This document shows, piece after piece, positions 21,741 to 29,750 of a stretch of 31,677 bases of DNA. The stretch comes from CAZCSK01 sp964501265 (GTDB lineage: Bacteria; Actinomycetota; CADDZG01; JAHWKV01): the NCBI GenBank assembly GCA_964501265.1, contig CAZCSK010000029.1, positions 1 to 31,677 of the forward strand, in the 5' to 3' direction. The notes under the pieces are model-generated. The model did no database searches. It worked only from the letters and a program-made list of their open reading frames with translations, and had not been told where the DNA came from. Numbering within the stretch: the stretch's first letter is position 1; every line of letters begins with the position of its first letter. A program made the position numbers and the translations under genes.

Positions 21741-22310
21741 GACGAATCAGCGCGGCTTGTAAACGCCCCCAATCTGATAACGGCCCTCCGCCTGGTTCTG
21801 ATTCCACTGTTCGCCTTTGTGTTTCTCTCTGGGAAAAGCGACCTCATTGCCTTCGTGCTGCTTGCCCTCATCGGCTGGTCGGATTTCTTGGATGGTTTCA
21901 TCGCGAGGCGGACCGGGCAGGTAACCGAATTGGGCAAAGTGTTGGATCCTCTCGCGGATCGCGTGGCGGTCATAACGATTCTCGGAGTCTTCGTGTTTCG
22001 AGGCGTCATTGCTTGGCAACTGGCCGTAATCATTCTCGCAAGAGATGTTGCCGTGCTCATTATCTTTGGGGTTCTTGAAAAAAAGGGTTATCCGCGTATC
22101 CCTGTAAACCGCACAGGAAAGGCCGCTACAGCGGCCATATTCGCCGGGGTAGCGGTTGCCGCTCTGAACCTTGCGATAGGGGACTCGGCTTCCGTTCGTG
22201 CGGCCTCAATTACGCTCCTGGCCGCCGGTGCTGGTGCGTATTGGGCCGCCGTTGTGCTCTACGTCGTTGAAATTCGAAAGCTCGGGCGGGCGAGGGACTC
22301 CGCGGCGTGA
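21645..22310 (+). CDS. pgsA: CDP-diacylglycerol-glycerol-3-phosphate 3-phosphatidyltransferase family protein
   Basis: Integral membrane enzyme forming phosphatidylglycerophosphate from CDP-diacylglycerol and glycerol 3-phosphate. The CDP-alcohol phosphotransferase signature is complete: Asp83-Gly84, Ala87-Arg88, Gly97, Asp101, Asp105 (DFLDGFIARRT, GKVLDPLADRV). Several transmembrane helices follow. The family domain begins at about residue 41 (APNLITALRLVLIPLF). The first 24 residues come from the 24-bp tandem repeat; GTG 21717 would give a protein of 197 aa, close to typical. The stop overlaps the GTG of the vanW gene (GTGA). Another CDP-alcohol transferase specificity is possible. Confidence 0.85.
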   Translation: MNNPRLDGVNNPRLDGVNNPRLDGVKNPPTQKDESARLVNAPNLITALRLVLIPLFAFVFLSGKSDLIAFVLLALIGWSDFLDGFIARRTGQVTELGKVLDPLADRVAVITILGVFVFRGVIAWQLAVIILARDVAVLIIFGVLEKKGYPRIPVNRTGKAATAAIFAGVAVAALNLAIGDSASVRAASITLLAAGAGAYWAAVVLYVVEIRKLGRARDSAA

Positions 22311-24064
22311 TCGGGCCCCGTCGGAAGTATTGGATCGCTGGAGTTGGTCTTTTCGTGGCGGGCGGCATCGCGGTGGCGATGCAGGCCGCATCGGCGGAGG
22401 TCGTGATGAAAGGTGTGAGCGTTGGAGGCCTCGATCTATCGGGGCTCACAATCCAGGAAGTGTCGAATAAACTTGCTCCCGCGGCAGCTGCCCTGCATCG
22501 CCGCCCACTGGTCCTTGCGGCGGGGGCTCGCTCGATGGAAAGCACAGTGGCGGCTCTGGGGATCGGTTTCGACCTAGAGCGAACAGCGCGGTTGGCATTA
22601 GCGGCGGGAAGATCGAGTGCTGCGAGCTGGATTGCGCACACATCGGGGCTCAAGAAGTCTGACATTGAGTGGGTCCTGGAAATCGACAGAACAGCCTTCG
22701 CGCGCTCACTTGTAGACATCGCCTCGTTTGCCGGGTCCGAGGTGGTCGCCGGAGAAGTCAGGTTCAACGGAGCTACCGTGGTTTTCACTCCCCCCAAGTC
22801 CGGCTCTATCTTGGCCCCGAAGGCGAACGATACTTTGCTGAAGGCGGCAGTTTCCCCGAAGGGGCGAAGGGTGCAGCTTCCGCTGACCGTTACACCCCCG
22901 CGATTTGGCCCCGATGAATTTCGGGCTATCGAGGCGCAGGCCAAGCTGATCCTGTCCAAGCCGGCCGAGTTTGTGTTTGAGGGCAGCAGTTTCTCGGTCC
23001 CCCCGGAGCGAATTGCCGAGGGTCTGTTCGTACGAGAGGTCGTCGATCCGGAAGCACCCAACGACTCCTCGCTCGTGTTGCAAGCCGATCCACAAGCACT
23101 GAAGGCGGCAATCATCGCGACCGCCCCCTTCGTCGTGAGGCCTGCCGCCGACGCTGGCTTTTCAGTAGCGGGGGACAAGGCATCTGTTGTTGCAAGCAAG
23201 GATGGCGCCACAATCGACACCACGACTGCGGTGTTGAAAGTTATGGGACTCGGGGGCGGAGCCGCGCCTATCGAACTCGATTCGGTTGTTCAGTCTCCAT
23301 CCTTCACAACTGCTCAGGCCCAGAGTTTGGGGATCACCACTCGCATCTCATCATTCACAACGAATTTCGATCCCCGCAACGCCCCGCGCGTCGGCAACAT
23401 CGACAAGATGGCATCGGCCGTCGACGGCCGTATCATCCGGCCGGGAGAGTCGTTCTCGCTCAACGGGGCAACCGGTCCCCGGACGCAAGCGAACGGCTAT
23501 CAGGAGGCTGGGATCATCGTGGACGGCGAACTGGTTCCCGGCATTGGAGGAGGAGTTTGCCAGGTCGCGACGACGGTATTCAACGCAGTCTTCGTCGCCG
23601 GATTGGATGTTGACGAACGCGTGAACCACAGTCTCTACATCTCCAAATACCCGACGGGCAGGGACGCGACGGTCAATTACGGATTTCAGGATCTTCGCTT
23701 CACCAACGACACGGAGTTCGGAGTTCTGTTGAAGGCAACTGTCAATGCGAAGTCGCTGACGGTAAGCCTTTTTTCGTCACCGTTGGGACGAGTCGTGGAG
23801 CAAACTGCATCTGAAAGGACAAACCCCAGGCCCCCCCCGGTCAAGTACATCGACGACCCGACCTTGCCGATGGGCAAGGAGATCGTGGTCGAAGAGGGAA
23901 TCCCAGGATTCGATATAACGGTCATTCGGACCGTCATGTCAGGGGACGCCATTGTGCTGCATAAAAATACTTTTGTGTCGAAGTATCGTGCATGGAAAAG
24001 GATAATCAGAAGGGGGACAGGCCCGGCCGAGGCTCCAAGCCCAACGCCGTCACCAGCAGCTTAA
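22307..24064 (+). CDS. VanW family protein with peptidoglycan-binding-like domains
   Basis: 585 aa, anchored by one N-terminal transmembrane helix (YWIAGVGLFVAGGIAVAM). Residues about 60-330 contain repeated PG_binding_4-like segments (SVGGLDLSGLTIQEVSNKL; FEGSSFSVPPERIAEGL). The VanW domain lies at about 380-480: GATGPRTQANGYQEAGIIVD, GGGVCQVATTVFNAVFVAGL, RVNHSLYISKYPTGRDATV. A G5-like stretch ends the protein. VanW proteins occur near cell-wall genes and in vancomycin-resistance clusters but their activity is not established. Start GTG 22307 overlaps the pgsA stop. Probably extracytoplasmic, with a role in the cell envelope. Confidence 0.88.
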   Translation: MIGPRRKYWIAGVGLFVAGGIAVAMQAASAEVVMKGVSVGGLDLSGLTIQEVSNKLAPAAAALHRRPLVLAAGARSMESTVAALGIGFDLERTARLALAAGRSSAASWIAHTSGLKKSDIEWVLEIDRTAFARSLVDIASFAGSEVVAGEVRFNGATVVFTPPKSGSILAPKANDTLLKAAVSPKGRRVQLPLTVTPPRFGPDEFRAIEAQAKLILSKPAEFVFEGSSFSVPPERIAEGLFVREVVDPEAPNDSSLVLQADPQALKAAIIATAPFVVRPAADAGFSVAGDKASVVASKDGATIDTTTAVLKVMGLGGGAAPIELDSVVQSPSFTTAQAQSLGITTRISSFTTNFDPRNAPRVGNIDKMASAVDGRIIRPGESFSLNGATGPRTQANGYQEAGIIVDGELVPGIGGGVCQVATTVFNAVFVAGLDVDERVNHSLYISKYPTGRDATVNYGFQDLRFTNDTEFGVLLKATVNAKSLTVSLFSSPLGRVVEQTASERTNPRPPPVKYIDDPTLPMGKEIVVEEGIPGFDITVIRTVMSGDAIVLHKNTFVSKYRAWKRIIRRGTGPAEAPSPTPSPAA

Positions 24065-24113
24065 GTCTTTTTAAGAACTTGACCGCTACGGAAAACCAAA
24101 CAGGAGGGAATAG

Positions 24114-24524
24114 ATGTCGGAAATACCCCAGGATTTGTCTTACACGAAGGAACACGAGTGGACCCGCCGTGAGCCAGACGGGCGTGTGATGGTGGGCATT
24201 ACGGACTTCGCGCAGGAACAGCTTGGCGACATTGTCTTCCTGAGCCTCCCGGACGTAGGAACGCAGGTTGAGGGTGGGGAACCGATGGGAGAGGTCGAGT
24301 CGACCAAGTCCGTTTCCGACTTGTACGCGCCGGTCAATGGAAAGATCGTGGAAGTAAACACGGAGTGCCGGGACAATCCAGAAAGCGTCAACAGCGACCC
24401 TTACGGAGAGGGATGGTTGGTCGTCATCGAACCGTCAGACCCGGCAGAGTTGACGGGTCTGCTTTCGTCCACCGACTATGCAGCATTTCTCGCGCAAGAG
24501 GCCGGTGAGGAAGCAGACGTCTAA
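24114..24524 (+). CDS. gcvH: glycine cleavage system H protein
   Basis: Lipoyl carrier that shuttles the aminomethyl group between the P, T and L proteins. 136 aa; the lipoylated lysine is Lys65 in VESTKSVSDL, and GDIVFLSLPDVG and NPYGEGW-like DPYGEGWLVVIEP are typical. ATG 24114 follows a strong SD AGGAGGGAA. The next gene, a lipoate ligase-like protein, overlaps its end and could supply the cofactor. gcvH beside the FHA gene is the usual actinobacterial arrangement. Confidence 0.96.
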   Translation: MSEIPQDLSYTKEHEWTRREPDGRVMVGITDFAQEQLGDIVFLSLPDVGTQVEGGEPMGEVESTKSVSDLYAPVNGKIVEVNTECRDNPESVNSDPYGEGWLVVIEPSDPAELTGLLSSTDYAAFLAQEAGEEADV

Positions 24525-25242
24525 CTTCCGTTTGCTCATAAGCCCCGCCGAAGATGGGCTGAACAATATGGCGTCGGATGGGACGATGTTGACCGCGGCG
24601 ATCCAGGAGCGCGACAACCGCCCCACGTTGCGGCTATACGGATGGGATCCACCGACTCTGTCGGTTGGAGCGCACGCGATCGTGTCCGGGGAGGTTCAGA
24701 AAAGATGCGCTCGGGCCCGAGTCGACATTGTCAGGCGCCCGACCGGAGGAGGAGCCGTATTGCACGACGGCGATGTTACCTATGCGGTTGTTGCCCGGCA
24801 CGGCCGAATGGGAGTAAATGAGACCTACGCATTCGTGGCCGAAGGCTTGATCGCGTCGTTCGCCCACCTGGGAATTCGGGCCGAGATTGCGGCGCATCCG
24901 ACGGAACGAATATCTTTGGCCTGCTTTGCTGTTCCCACTGGTGCGGACATTGTGGCCGGCGGTGCCAAGATCGTTGGCAGCGCTCAATTGCGGCGCGAGG
25001 GATGGTTCCTGCAGCATGGCTCGATTCCCATCACCGATACGCGGCCTCTGACTGCTCAGCTGCTCGGAAACGACCAACCTGACAGATCCACGTTTCTTAG
25101 GGCCTTCTGCCCCGACATCACGTGGCAGGAAGCGGTCCAGGCCCTAATTTCAGGATTCACGGAAATCTGGGGGCACCCGGAAGTAGAGGGACTTTCAGAG
25201 CGCCAGGGACGCCTGGCAGACGGGCTTCTTGCCAAAACATAA
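24505..25242 (+). CDS. lipoate-protein ligase / octanoyltransferase family protein
   Basis: About 245 aa from GTG 24505, which has AAGAGG upstream and overlaps the gcvH end by 20 bp; a longer start at 24478 is possible. The BPL/LplA/LipB fold is shown by RRPTGGGAVLHDGDVTYAV, NETYAFVAEGL and the catalytic-lysine motif GGAKIVGSAQLRR (Lys in GAKIVGS). Adjacent gcvH suggests it lipoylates or octanoylates the H protein. LplA (ATP-dependent) versus LipM (octanoyltransferase) cannot be decided by eye, so no symbol is given. Confidence 0.88.
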   Translation: MRKQTSNFRLLISPAEDGLNNMASDGTMLTAAIQERDNRPTLRLYGWDPPTLSVGAHAIVSGEVQKRCARARVDIVRRPTGGGAVLHDGDVTYAVVARHGRMGVNETYAFVAEGLIASFAHLGIRAEIAAHPTERISLACFAVPTGADIVAGGAKIVGSAQLRREGWFLQHGSIPITDTRPLTAQLLGNDQPDRSTFLRAFCPDITWQEAVQALISGFTEIWGHPEVEGLSERQGRLADGLLAKT

Positions 25243-25257
25243 AGGTTTGGTTTAGAT
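25229..25257 (+). promoter_or_regulatory. putative promoter of the FHA gene
   Basis: TTGCCA (25229-25234) and TTAGAT (25252-25257) are separated by 17 bp. Initiation near 25264 gives a leader of about 15 nt including AAGGAGG (25267-25273) before ATG 25279. The -35 lies in the last codons of the ligase gene. Confidence 0.45.
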
Positions 25258-25278
25258 TGAGGCTCAAGGAGGATCGTT

Positions 25279-25821
25279 ATGCATTGTCACAATTGTGGTC
25301 ATCGCAACCCAAGCGAAGCTAATTTCTGCGCTTCTTGCGGGGTGACATTACAGCCGGCCGACGCCGACAGCACTTTGACGATTGTGCCGGAATCCGAACC
25401 GGACACCGGCGAGATCCCGGTGACGATCGACGAACTCGACGAAGGCCAAGCGATCCTCGTCGTAAAGAAAGGCCCGGAGGCAGGAACGAAATTCTCGCTG
25501 GATAGAGACGTAATCGTCTGTGGTCGCGACTCGACCAACGATCTCTTTCTCGACGACGTAACTGTTTCGCGTCGACACGCCGAAATCCGGCGGGAGGAAT
25601 CCGGCTTCTCGATCAAGGACGTTGGCAGCTTGAACGGCACATTCGTGAACAGAGAGCGCGTGGAAACATCTCAGCTTGTCAATGCGGATGAAATACAGAT
25701 TGGCAAGTTCAAACTGATTTTCTTTGCTCCAGGGGGATCGGGGGGAGTAGCAGCCCCATTACGTACGGACTCTGGCGCGCCAGAAGCTGCGACCCCCCCG
25801 AAGTCAGAGAGGATGAAATAG
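25279..25821 (+). CDS. garA: GarA/OdhI-like FHA-domain protein with N-terminal zinc ribbon
   Basis: 180 aa. A zinc ribbon (Cys3, Cys6, Cys17, Cys20) is followed by an acidic Thr-containing linker and an FHA domain at about 57-149: Arg83 in CGRDSTND, Ser97 and His100 in TVSRRHAEI, GSLNGTFVN. GarA/OdhI proteins inhibit 2-oxoglutarate dehydrogenase and adjust glutamate metabolism until phosphorylated by Ser/Thr kinases; the FHA domain binds a phosphothreonine. Residues about 151-175 are encoded by repeat copy D (GGSGGVAAPLRTDSGAPEAA) and are not part of the family. Start ATG has a perfect SD. Located 2 bp before the MerR gene. Confidence 0.85.
   Translation: MHCHNCGHRNPSEANFCASCGVTLQPADADSTLTIVPESEPDTGEIPVTIDELDEGQAILVVKKGPEAGTKFSLDRDVIVCGRDSTNDLFLDDVTVSRRHAEIRREESGFSIKDVGSLNGTFVNRERVETSQLVNADEIQIGKFKLIFFAPGGSGGVAAPLRTDSGAPEAATPPKSERMK
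25732..25805 (+). repeat. dispersed G-rich palindromic element, copy D (3' end of the FHA gene)
   Basis: GGGGGGAGTAGCAGCCCC at 25740 onward, then CTGGCGCGCCAGAAGCTGCG and ACCCCCCCGAA. The left GTAGCAGC and right GCTGCGAC arms can pair. The centre TGGCGCGCCA is a perfect 10-bp palindrome. The element is translated as the C-terminal tail of the FHA protein. Confidence 0.85.
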
Positions 25822-25823
25822 CC

Positions 25824-26591
25824 ATGACCGGGCGCAAGCATCAGACTATCGGGGAGGTTCTAAAGGCGCTTAGGGATGAGTTTCCCGAAACGTCGATATC
25901 GAAGATTCGATTCCTAGAATCAGAGGGTCTTGTGGAACCGGAGCGAACGCCATCCGGATACCGGAAGTTCTACCCCCCGGACGTGGCGCGGCTCCGATAC
26001 ATCCTCCGGCTTCAACGTGACAATTTCATGCCCTTGAAGGTAATTCGCAAAAGGCTCGAACAGTTCGAGTTGAGTGGCTCACCAGATCCCGCTCAGGATG
26101 GAGAAAACCCGTCTCAGCCTCAGTTGCTGGCCGCGCAATCGGAGGCAGGTGGTGATGAGATCGCCATCGGAGGGCGCGAGGAGGACGAACTGCCCGTCTT
26201 AGACGGGGGGCTCAACTTAAGCCCCGAAGAGTTCGTCAATTCCAGCGGACTCTCTTTGGACCAGATCTCAGAGCTAGAAGAGTTTGCTTTGATCGACTCC
26301 CACAACCTTGAATCCGGTGAGGTGTACTACGACGAGGAGGACTTGCAGATCGCAAGGATCGCCAAAGATTTTGGCAAGTTCGGGATCGGAGCCCGCCACC
26401 TCAAGATGTACAAGAACTTCGCCGAGAAGGAGCTGGGTTTGTTCGACCAAGTTCTATTCCCCCTCACGCGGGGGAGCGGCGCCGACGGCCGGGGTGGCGC
26501 GGGTCAGTCTCTGTCCGAGTTGGCCAAACTTTCCCGGCGACTCAAGCACGCCTTGCTGGGGAAGAGTTTGCGTGACCGCCTTCAAGGCTGA
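25824..26591 (+). CDS. MerR-family regulator of the FtsR/Rv1828 type
   Basis: 255 aa. The N-terminal winged helix (about 5-75) carries IGEVLKALRDEFPETSISKIRFLE and EGLVEPERTPSGYRKFYPPDVARL. The middle is acidic; a C-terminal helical domain (about 160-245: DFGKFGIGARHLKMYKNFAEKE) resembles the regulators next to garA in Actinobacteria. The Corynebacterium homologue FtsR activates ftsZ. ATG lies 2 bp after the FHA stop, so they are co-transcribed. Direct family naming is by synteny and motif. Confidence 0.88.
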   Translation: MTGRKHQTIGEVLKALRDEFPETSISKIRFLESEGLVEPERTPSGYRKFYPPDVARLRYILRLQRDNFMPLKVIRKRLEQFELSGSPDPAQDGENPSQPQLLAAQSEAGGDEIAIGGREEDELPVLDGGLNLSPEEFVNSSGLSLDQISELEEFALIDSHNLESGEVYYDEEDLQIARIAKDFGKFGIGARHLKMYKNFAEKELGLFDQVLFPLTRGSGADGRGGAGQSLSELAKLSRRLKHALLGKSLRDRLQG

Positions 26592-26621
26592 TTGCTTCTA
26601 AACTCTCATCTGACTACGAAG

Positions 26622-26646
26622 CTGAACCGACCTAAGGTCGGTTCAG
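26622..26646. terminator. 25-bp perfect palindrome between the MerR regulator and mgtE
   Basis: CTGAACCGACC and its exact complement GGTCGGTTCAG flank TAA: an 11-bp GC-rich stem with a 3-nt loop, 31 bp after the MerR stop. A T-run does not follow on the forward strand, so a factor-independent terminator is imperfect. As an alternative it could be an operator for the upstream MerR protein controlling mgtE. Confidence 0.5.
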
Positions 26647-26686
26647 GAGAGAGGACTATTTACAAAGACTCTAGAAGGGGTGTGTT

Positions 26687-28522
26687 GTGCCCTGGCTAAC
26701 CCATCTGATCAAGACACGTCTTGTTTCCTCCTCGGGGGAGCGGATCGGGCGCGTGCTGGATCTGGTAGCGGCTCGGGGGCGTTACCCTCGAGTCGTTGCG
26801 CTCAAGGTCAAATTGACGAATGCCGGCCGTGATCTAATCGGCCGAGACGACCGCGAGATCTCCCTCTCCTGGGAGGGAATTTCCCTCAATTTGACTTCCC
26901 GTGCATTTCTCCTCATCGAGCCCCATATCCACGAGGACAACGCCGACGCAGACCTGCATTTGCGGTACGCGTTGCTGGATCGTCAAATTGTGGACATCGA
27001 TGGCGCCCGTGTTGTCCGAGTGAACGACCTCGCCTTGTCCGAATCCACCGGCGGATTGACGGTAGTCGGGGCTGACGTGGGTTTTTCTGGAGTCCTTCGC
27101 CAACTCGGTCTAGAACCTGTTGTCGGCAAGATATTGGGCGCGCTCGGGTATAGCGTGCGAGAGCGTTTGATCTCCTGGAACTACATGGCCCCGGTGGAGC
27201 ACGGCCCCGAGCAGGTCCGCCTCGTTGTCTCGAACCGGCTGTTGAAGGAACTTCATCCGGGAGAGCTGGCCGACATCCTCGATCAGCTGGAACCCCCGGC
27301 GCGGGAGACGATTCTGCAGATGATGTCGGCTGCAGACCTGGCTTTGACACTCCCCGAATCTGAGGAGAAAGTTTCACGCGAAGCAATTGCCTTGTTATCG
27401 GAGGAGCGCGTCCGAACCGTAGTCGACCTCATGCCTGAAGACGAAGCGGCGGACCTTCTCGGTGTGATCGGATACGAAAGGAGCGAACGACTGCTGGGAA
27501 TGATGGGGATCCAGCGCGCTTCGGTGTTGCGATCTCTGCTTGGCTACCCTCCGGATAGTGCCGGGGGCCGTATGACCACCTCCTTCGTGGGGATCGCTGA
27601 AGGTTCAACTGTGAGCGAAGCCATCGGTCGAATTCGCGCTAAGGCACAAGAAGCTGAGACCGTGTACTACGCATACGTCCTCGACGGGAACTCAAAGCTC
27701 AAAGGCATCCTGTCGCTCAGGGGGCTCCTTCGGGCCGCCCCGGACCGAAGGGTCGAGGAGCTCATGGAAACGGATGTCGTCACGGTTCATCCATTCGACG
27801 ACCAGCAGGAAGTTGCAAGAGCTATTTCCAGGTACAACCTAATGGCGATGCCGGTGGTTGAAGACGGGGGGTTCGGGGGGGTAGCAGCCAACCCCCCGAG
27901 ATCAAATGGCCGGATGTTGGGAATTGTCACTGTCGATGACGTGATCGATGTATTCCAAGAGGAGGCCTCTGAGGATTTGGGAGAAGTAGCCGGCGTCTAT
28001 TTGGGCCAGGGAACGCGCTTTGTTGGAGGACGCCTTGGCGGATTCCTCCTGTCGATCCTTGCAGGGGCCGCGGGGGCAGCGCTTTTAGAAAAGCAACGAC
28101 CAGAATTATTAGGGATCGCCGCGGTCGCGTGGCTATTGCCAATGTACATTCGAGTTTCCACCGACCTTGGCACCTGGTCGCTAGCACGCGCGTTGGTTGC
28201 AAGTGGACTCAGCGCCCAGGCGCGGCTCGACGCGTTCGCCCAGGAACTGTTGGCCGCCCTCGCCGGAGCAGGTTTCACGGGAGCGCTTGTCGGCTTGTTC
28301 GCAGGCTTTTGGACTAAGAGCGCGGGCCGCGGTGTCTTTTTGGGTGTTGGCATCTTCGTAGGAAGCTTGGCAGCATCCGCTATGGGGCTCTTGCTACCAA
28401 CGCTTGTCCGAAGGGCGCGGCTCGACGGACTCTTGGGCGCCCGGGCCCCTGCGATTCTCGTCGGCTTTGCTGGTCTGATCGTTTATGTATGGGCGCTGAG
28501 TTCGCTCGCGGGGCGTTTCTAG
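26687..28522 (+). CDS. mgtE: MgtE-family Mg2+ transporter with N-terminal PRC-barrel domain
   Basis: 611 aa. PRC-barrel-like region at about 1-170 (SSGERIGRVLDLVAARGRYP), MgtE_N helical domain (ELHPGELADILDQLEPPARE), two CBS domains (about 285-430) and a C-terminal membrane part with about five helices. Mg2+ binding to the N and CBS domains closes the pore in known MgtE. The second CBS domain has an extra loop: residues 394-405 (GGFGGVAANPPR) come from repeat copy E and interrupt PVVED and RMLGIVTVDDVIDV. GTG start follows GAAGGGG. Related cation-transport paralogues are possible. Confidence 0.9.
   Translation: MPWLTHLIKTRLVSSSGERIGRVLDLVAARGRYPRVVALKVKLTNAGRDLIGRDDREISLSWEGISLNLTSRAFLLIEPHIHEDNADADLHLRYALLDRQIVDIDGARVVRVNDLALSESTGGLTVVGADVGFSGVLRQLGLEPVVGKILGALGYSVRERLISWNYMAPVEHGPEQVRLVVSNRLLKELHPGELADILDQLEPPARETILQMMSAADLALTLPESEEKVSREAIALLSEERVRTVVDLMPEDEAADLLGVIGYERSERLLGMMGIQRASVLRSLLGYPPDSAGGRMTTSFVGIAEGSTVSEAIGRIRAKAQEAETVYYAYVLDGNSKLKGILSLRGLLRAAPDRRVEELMETDVVTVHPFDDQQEVARAISRYNLMAMPVVEDGGFGGVAANPPRSNGRMLGIVTVDDVIDVFQEEASEDLGEVAGVYLGQGTRFVGGRLGGFLLSILAGAAGAALLEKQRPELLGIAAVAWLLPMYIRVSTDLGTWSLARALVASGLSAQARLDAFAQELLAALAGAGFTGALVGLFAGFWTKSAGRGVFLGVGIFVGSLAASAMGLLLPTLVRRARLDGLLGARAPAILVGFAGLIVYVWALSSLAGRF
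27866..27899 (+). repeat. dispersed G-rich element, copy E (inside mgtE CBS domain)
   Basis: GGGGGGTT and AACCCCCC are perfect inverted repeats around CGGGGGGGTAGCAGCC. This short version keeps the GGGGGGGTAGCAGC core but lacks the GGCGCGCC half. Length keeps frame, adding about 12 residues to a loop of the second CBS domain. Confidence 0.8.
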
Positions 28523-29721
28523 TCCCTCGGCTCGCCGTGGCGCTTGCCGCATTGGCGGTGCTGGGCGCCGTTCATCCGGGGGCCGTCGCATCGACGGGGG
28601 CCGGGGAGGTAGCAGGGGCCGGGGGGGTAGCAGCGAGTTCGGTTCAGGTCGAGACTGCCGAGGCCCCGCTGGCTCCTCCAATACAAGCAGCCGCTGGAAT
28701 TCTCATCGATGCAGCCGATGGTCGAGTCCTGTGGGAGAGAGCCTCGGGCGAGAAGCGGGCCATCGCCAGTACGACAAAAATCATCACGGGCCTCGTTGTT
28801 GTGGAACGCCTCCGGCCAGAGGATCGGGTGACAATCTCAGCACGCGCTGAAGAAATCGGCGCCTCCGATTCCCTCGTTACGGAGTTAGAAGTCGTGGCCG
28901 GCGAAACACTGACCGTAGAGCAACTCCTTTACGGACTCCTTCTTACATCCGCCAGCGACGCTGCCGTGGCGCTTGCCGAACATGTCGCCGGCACTCAAGA
29001 GGCGTTCGCCGTTTTGATGAACGACCGCGCTCGCCGGGCCGGCGCGATACGGAGTAATTTCGTCAATCCTCACGGTTTTGATCATCCGGATCATTATTCA
29101 ACGGCGGCCGATCTGGCCCTCGTTTCTCGTGAAGCGATGCGCAATCCTTTGTTCAAACAAATAGTGGGAACCAAGGCGTACGACCTGGTGCGCCCGAGCC
29201 ATCCAACGCAGCGACTCACCAACCGCAATGAGCTGCTCGGAGCCTTCGACGGCGCCAACGGAGTGAAAACGGGGCGCACTCAAGCCGCCGGCAAGTCCCT
29301 CGTTGCATCCGCGCAAAGGAAAGACGAGTTTCGCATCGCCGTCGTACTGGCCAGCCCTGATCCCGCCAAGGAGGCAGCCACAGTTCTGAACTACGGATTT
29401 AGCGGGTTCAGAAGGTTCTTCGCAGCGCGAGCGGGCCGGGCATGGGGAAGTGTCACCTATGGCGATGGAACTACGTCGCGTCTGCTGGCGTCTGCTGACT
29501 CGTCCATCCTGATCGTCACGTCGGCCCCCGATCCGTCATCACGCTACGTTGAGGCAACCGGGCGGATGCTGGTGGATCTTCCGGGAACCCCATCGGTGCC
29601 ACTCGTTCGGGAGTGCGGCAAAGCAGCCCCCGCGTCTTGTCGCCCGGATACGGAGGGGCCGAGTTTGGTGGCCCGTTTTCTATCGCTGCTTCGCCCAGTG
29701 CTCTCCTACGCGCGCGGTTAA
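28489..29721 (+). CDS. D-alanyl-D-alanine carboxypeptidase, S11 family
   Basis: Low-molecular-weight PBP that trims the terminal D-Ala of peptidoglycan pentapeptides. 410 aa: signal peptide at 1-33 (RLAVALAALAVLGAVHPGAVA), a Gly/Ala linker (37-50) from repeat copy F, then the catalytic domain with Ser94-x-x-Lys97 (ASTTKIITG) and KTG at 260-262 (VKTGRTQAAG). The third motif reads SAS at 154-156 where S-x-N is usual. Starts 34 bp before the mgtE stop. C-terminal part (PBP5_C-like) is short. Substitution of the Asn may alter but need not abolish activity. Confidence 0.88.
   Translation: MGAEFARGAFLVPRLAVALAALAVLGAVHPGAVASTGAGEVAGAGGVAASSVQVETAEAPLAPPIQAAAGILIDAADGRVLWERASGEKRAIASTTKIITGLVVVERLRPEDRVTISARAEEIGASDSLVTELEVVAGETLTVEQLLYGLLLTSASDAAVALAEHVAGTQEAFAVLMNDRARRAGAIRSNFVNPHGFDHPDHYSTAADLALVSREAMRNPLFKQIVGTKAYDLVRPSHPTQRLTNRNELLGAFDGANGVKTGRTQAAGKSLVASAQRKDEFRIAVVLASPDPAKEAATVLNYGFSGFRRFFAARAGRAWGSVTYGDGTTSRLLASADSSILIVTSAPDPSSRYVEATGRMLVDLPGTPSVPLVRECGKAAPASCRPDTEGPSLVARFLSLLRPVLSYARG
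28596..28634 (+). repeat. dispersed G-rich element, copy F (linker of the carboxypeptidase)
   Basis: Two tandem units, GGGGCCGGGGAGGTAGCA and GGGGCCGGGGGGGTAGCA, then GC. Only the left half-core of the family is present, duplicated. It encodes GAGEVAGAGGVAA between signal peptide and catalytic domain, a place where extra residues are harmless. Confidence 0.7.
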
Positions 29722-29735
29722 AGTTCGTGGGCGCA

Positions 29736-29741
29736 TATATT
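29736..29741 (+). promoter_or_regulatory. putative -10 box upstream of hpt
   Basis: TATATT lies 9 nt before the GTG start of hpt, and no SD precedes that GTG, so a nearly leaderless transcript is suggested. No clear -35 hexamer is seen at the usual spacing. Confidence 0.35.
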
Positions 29742-29750
29742 CTCTAGATT

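Noticed and set aside
22210..23223. 337-residue reverse-strand ORF opposite the VanW gene
   Set aside because: It is antisense to a gene with clear domains, is Ser/Arg/Thr-rich as expected for a shadow frame and has no SD or conserved motif.
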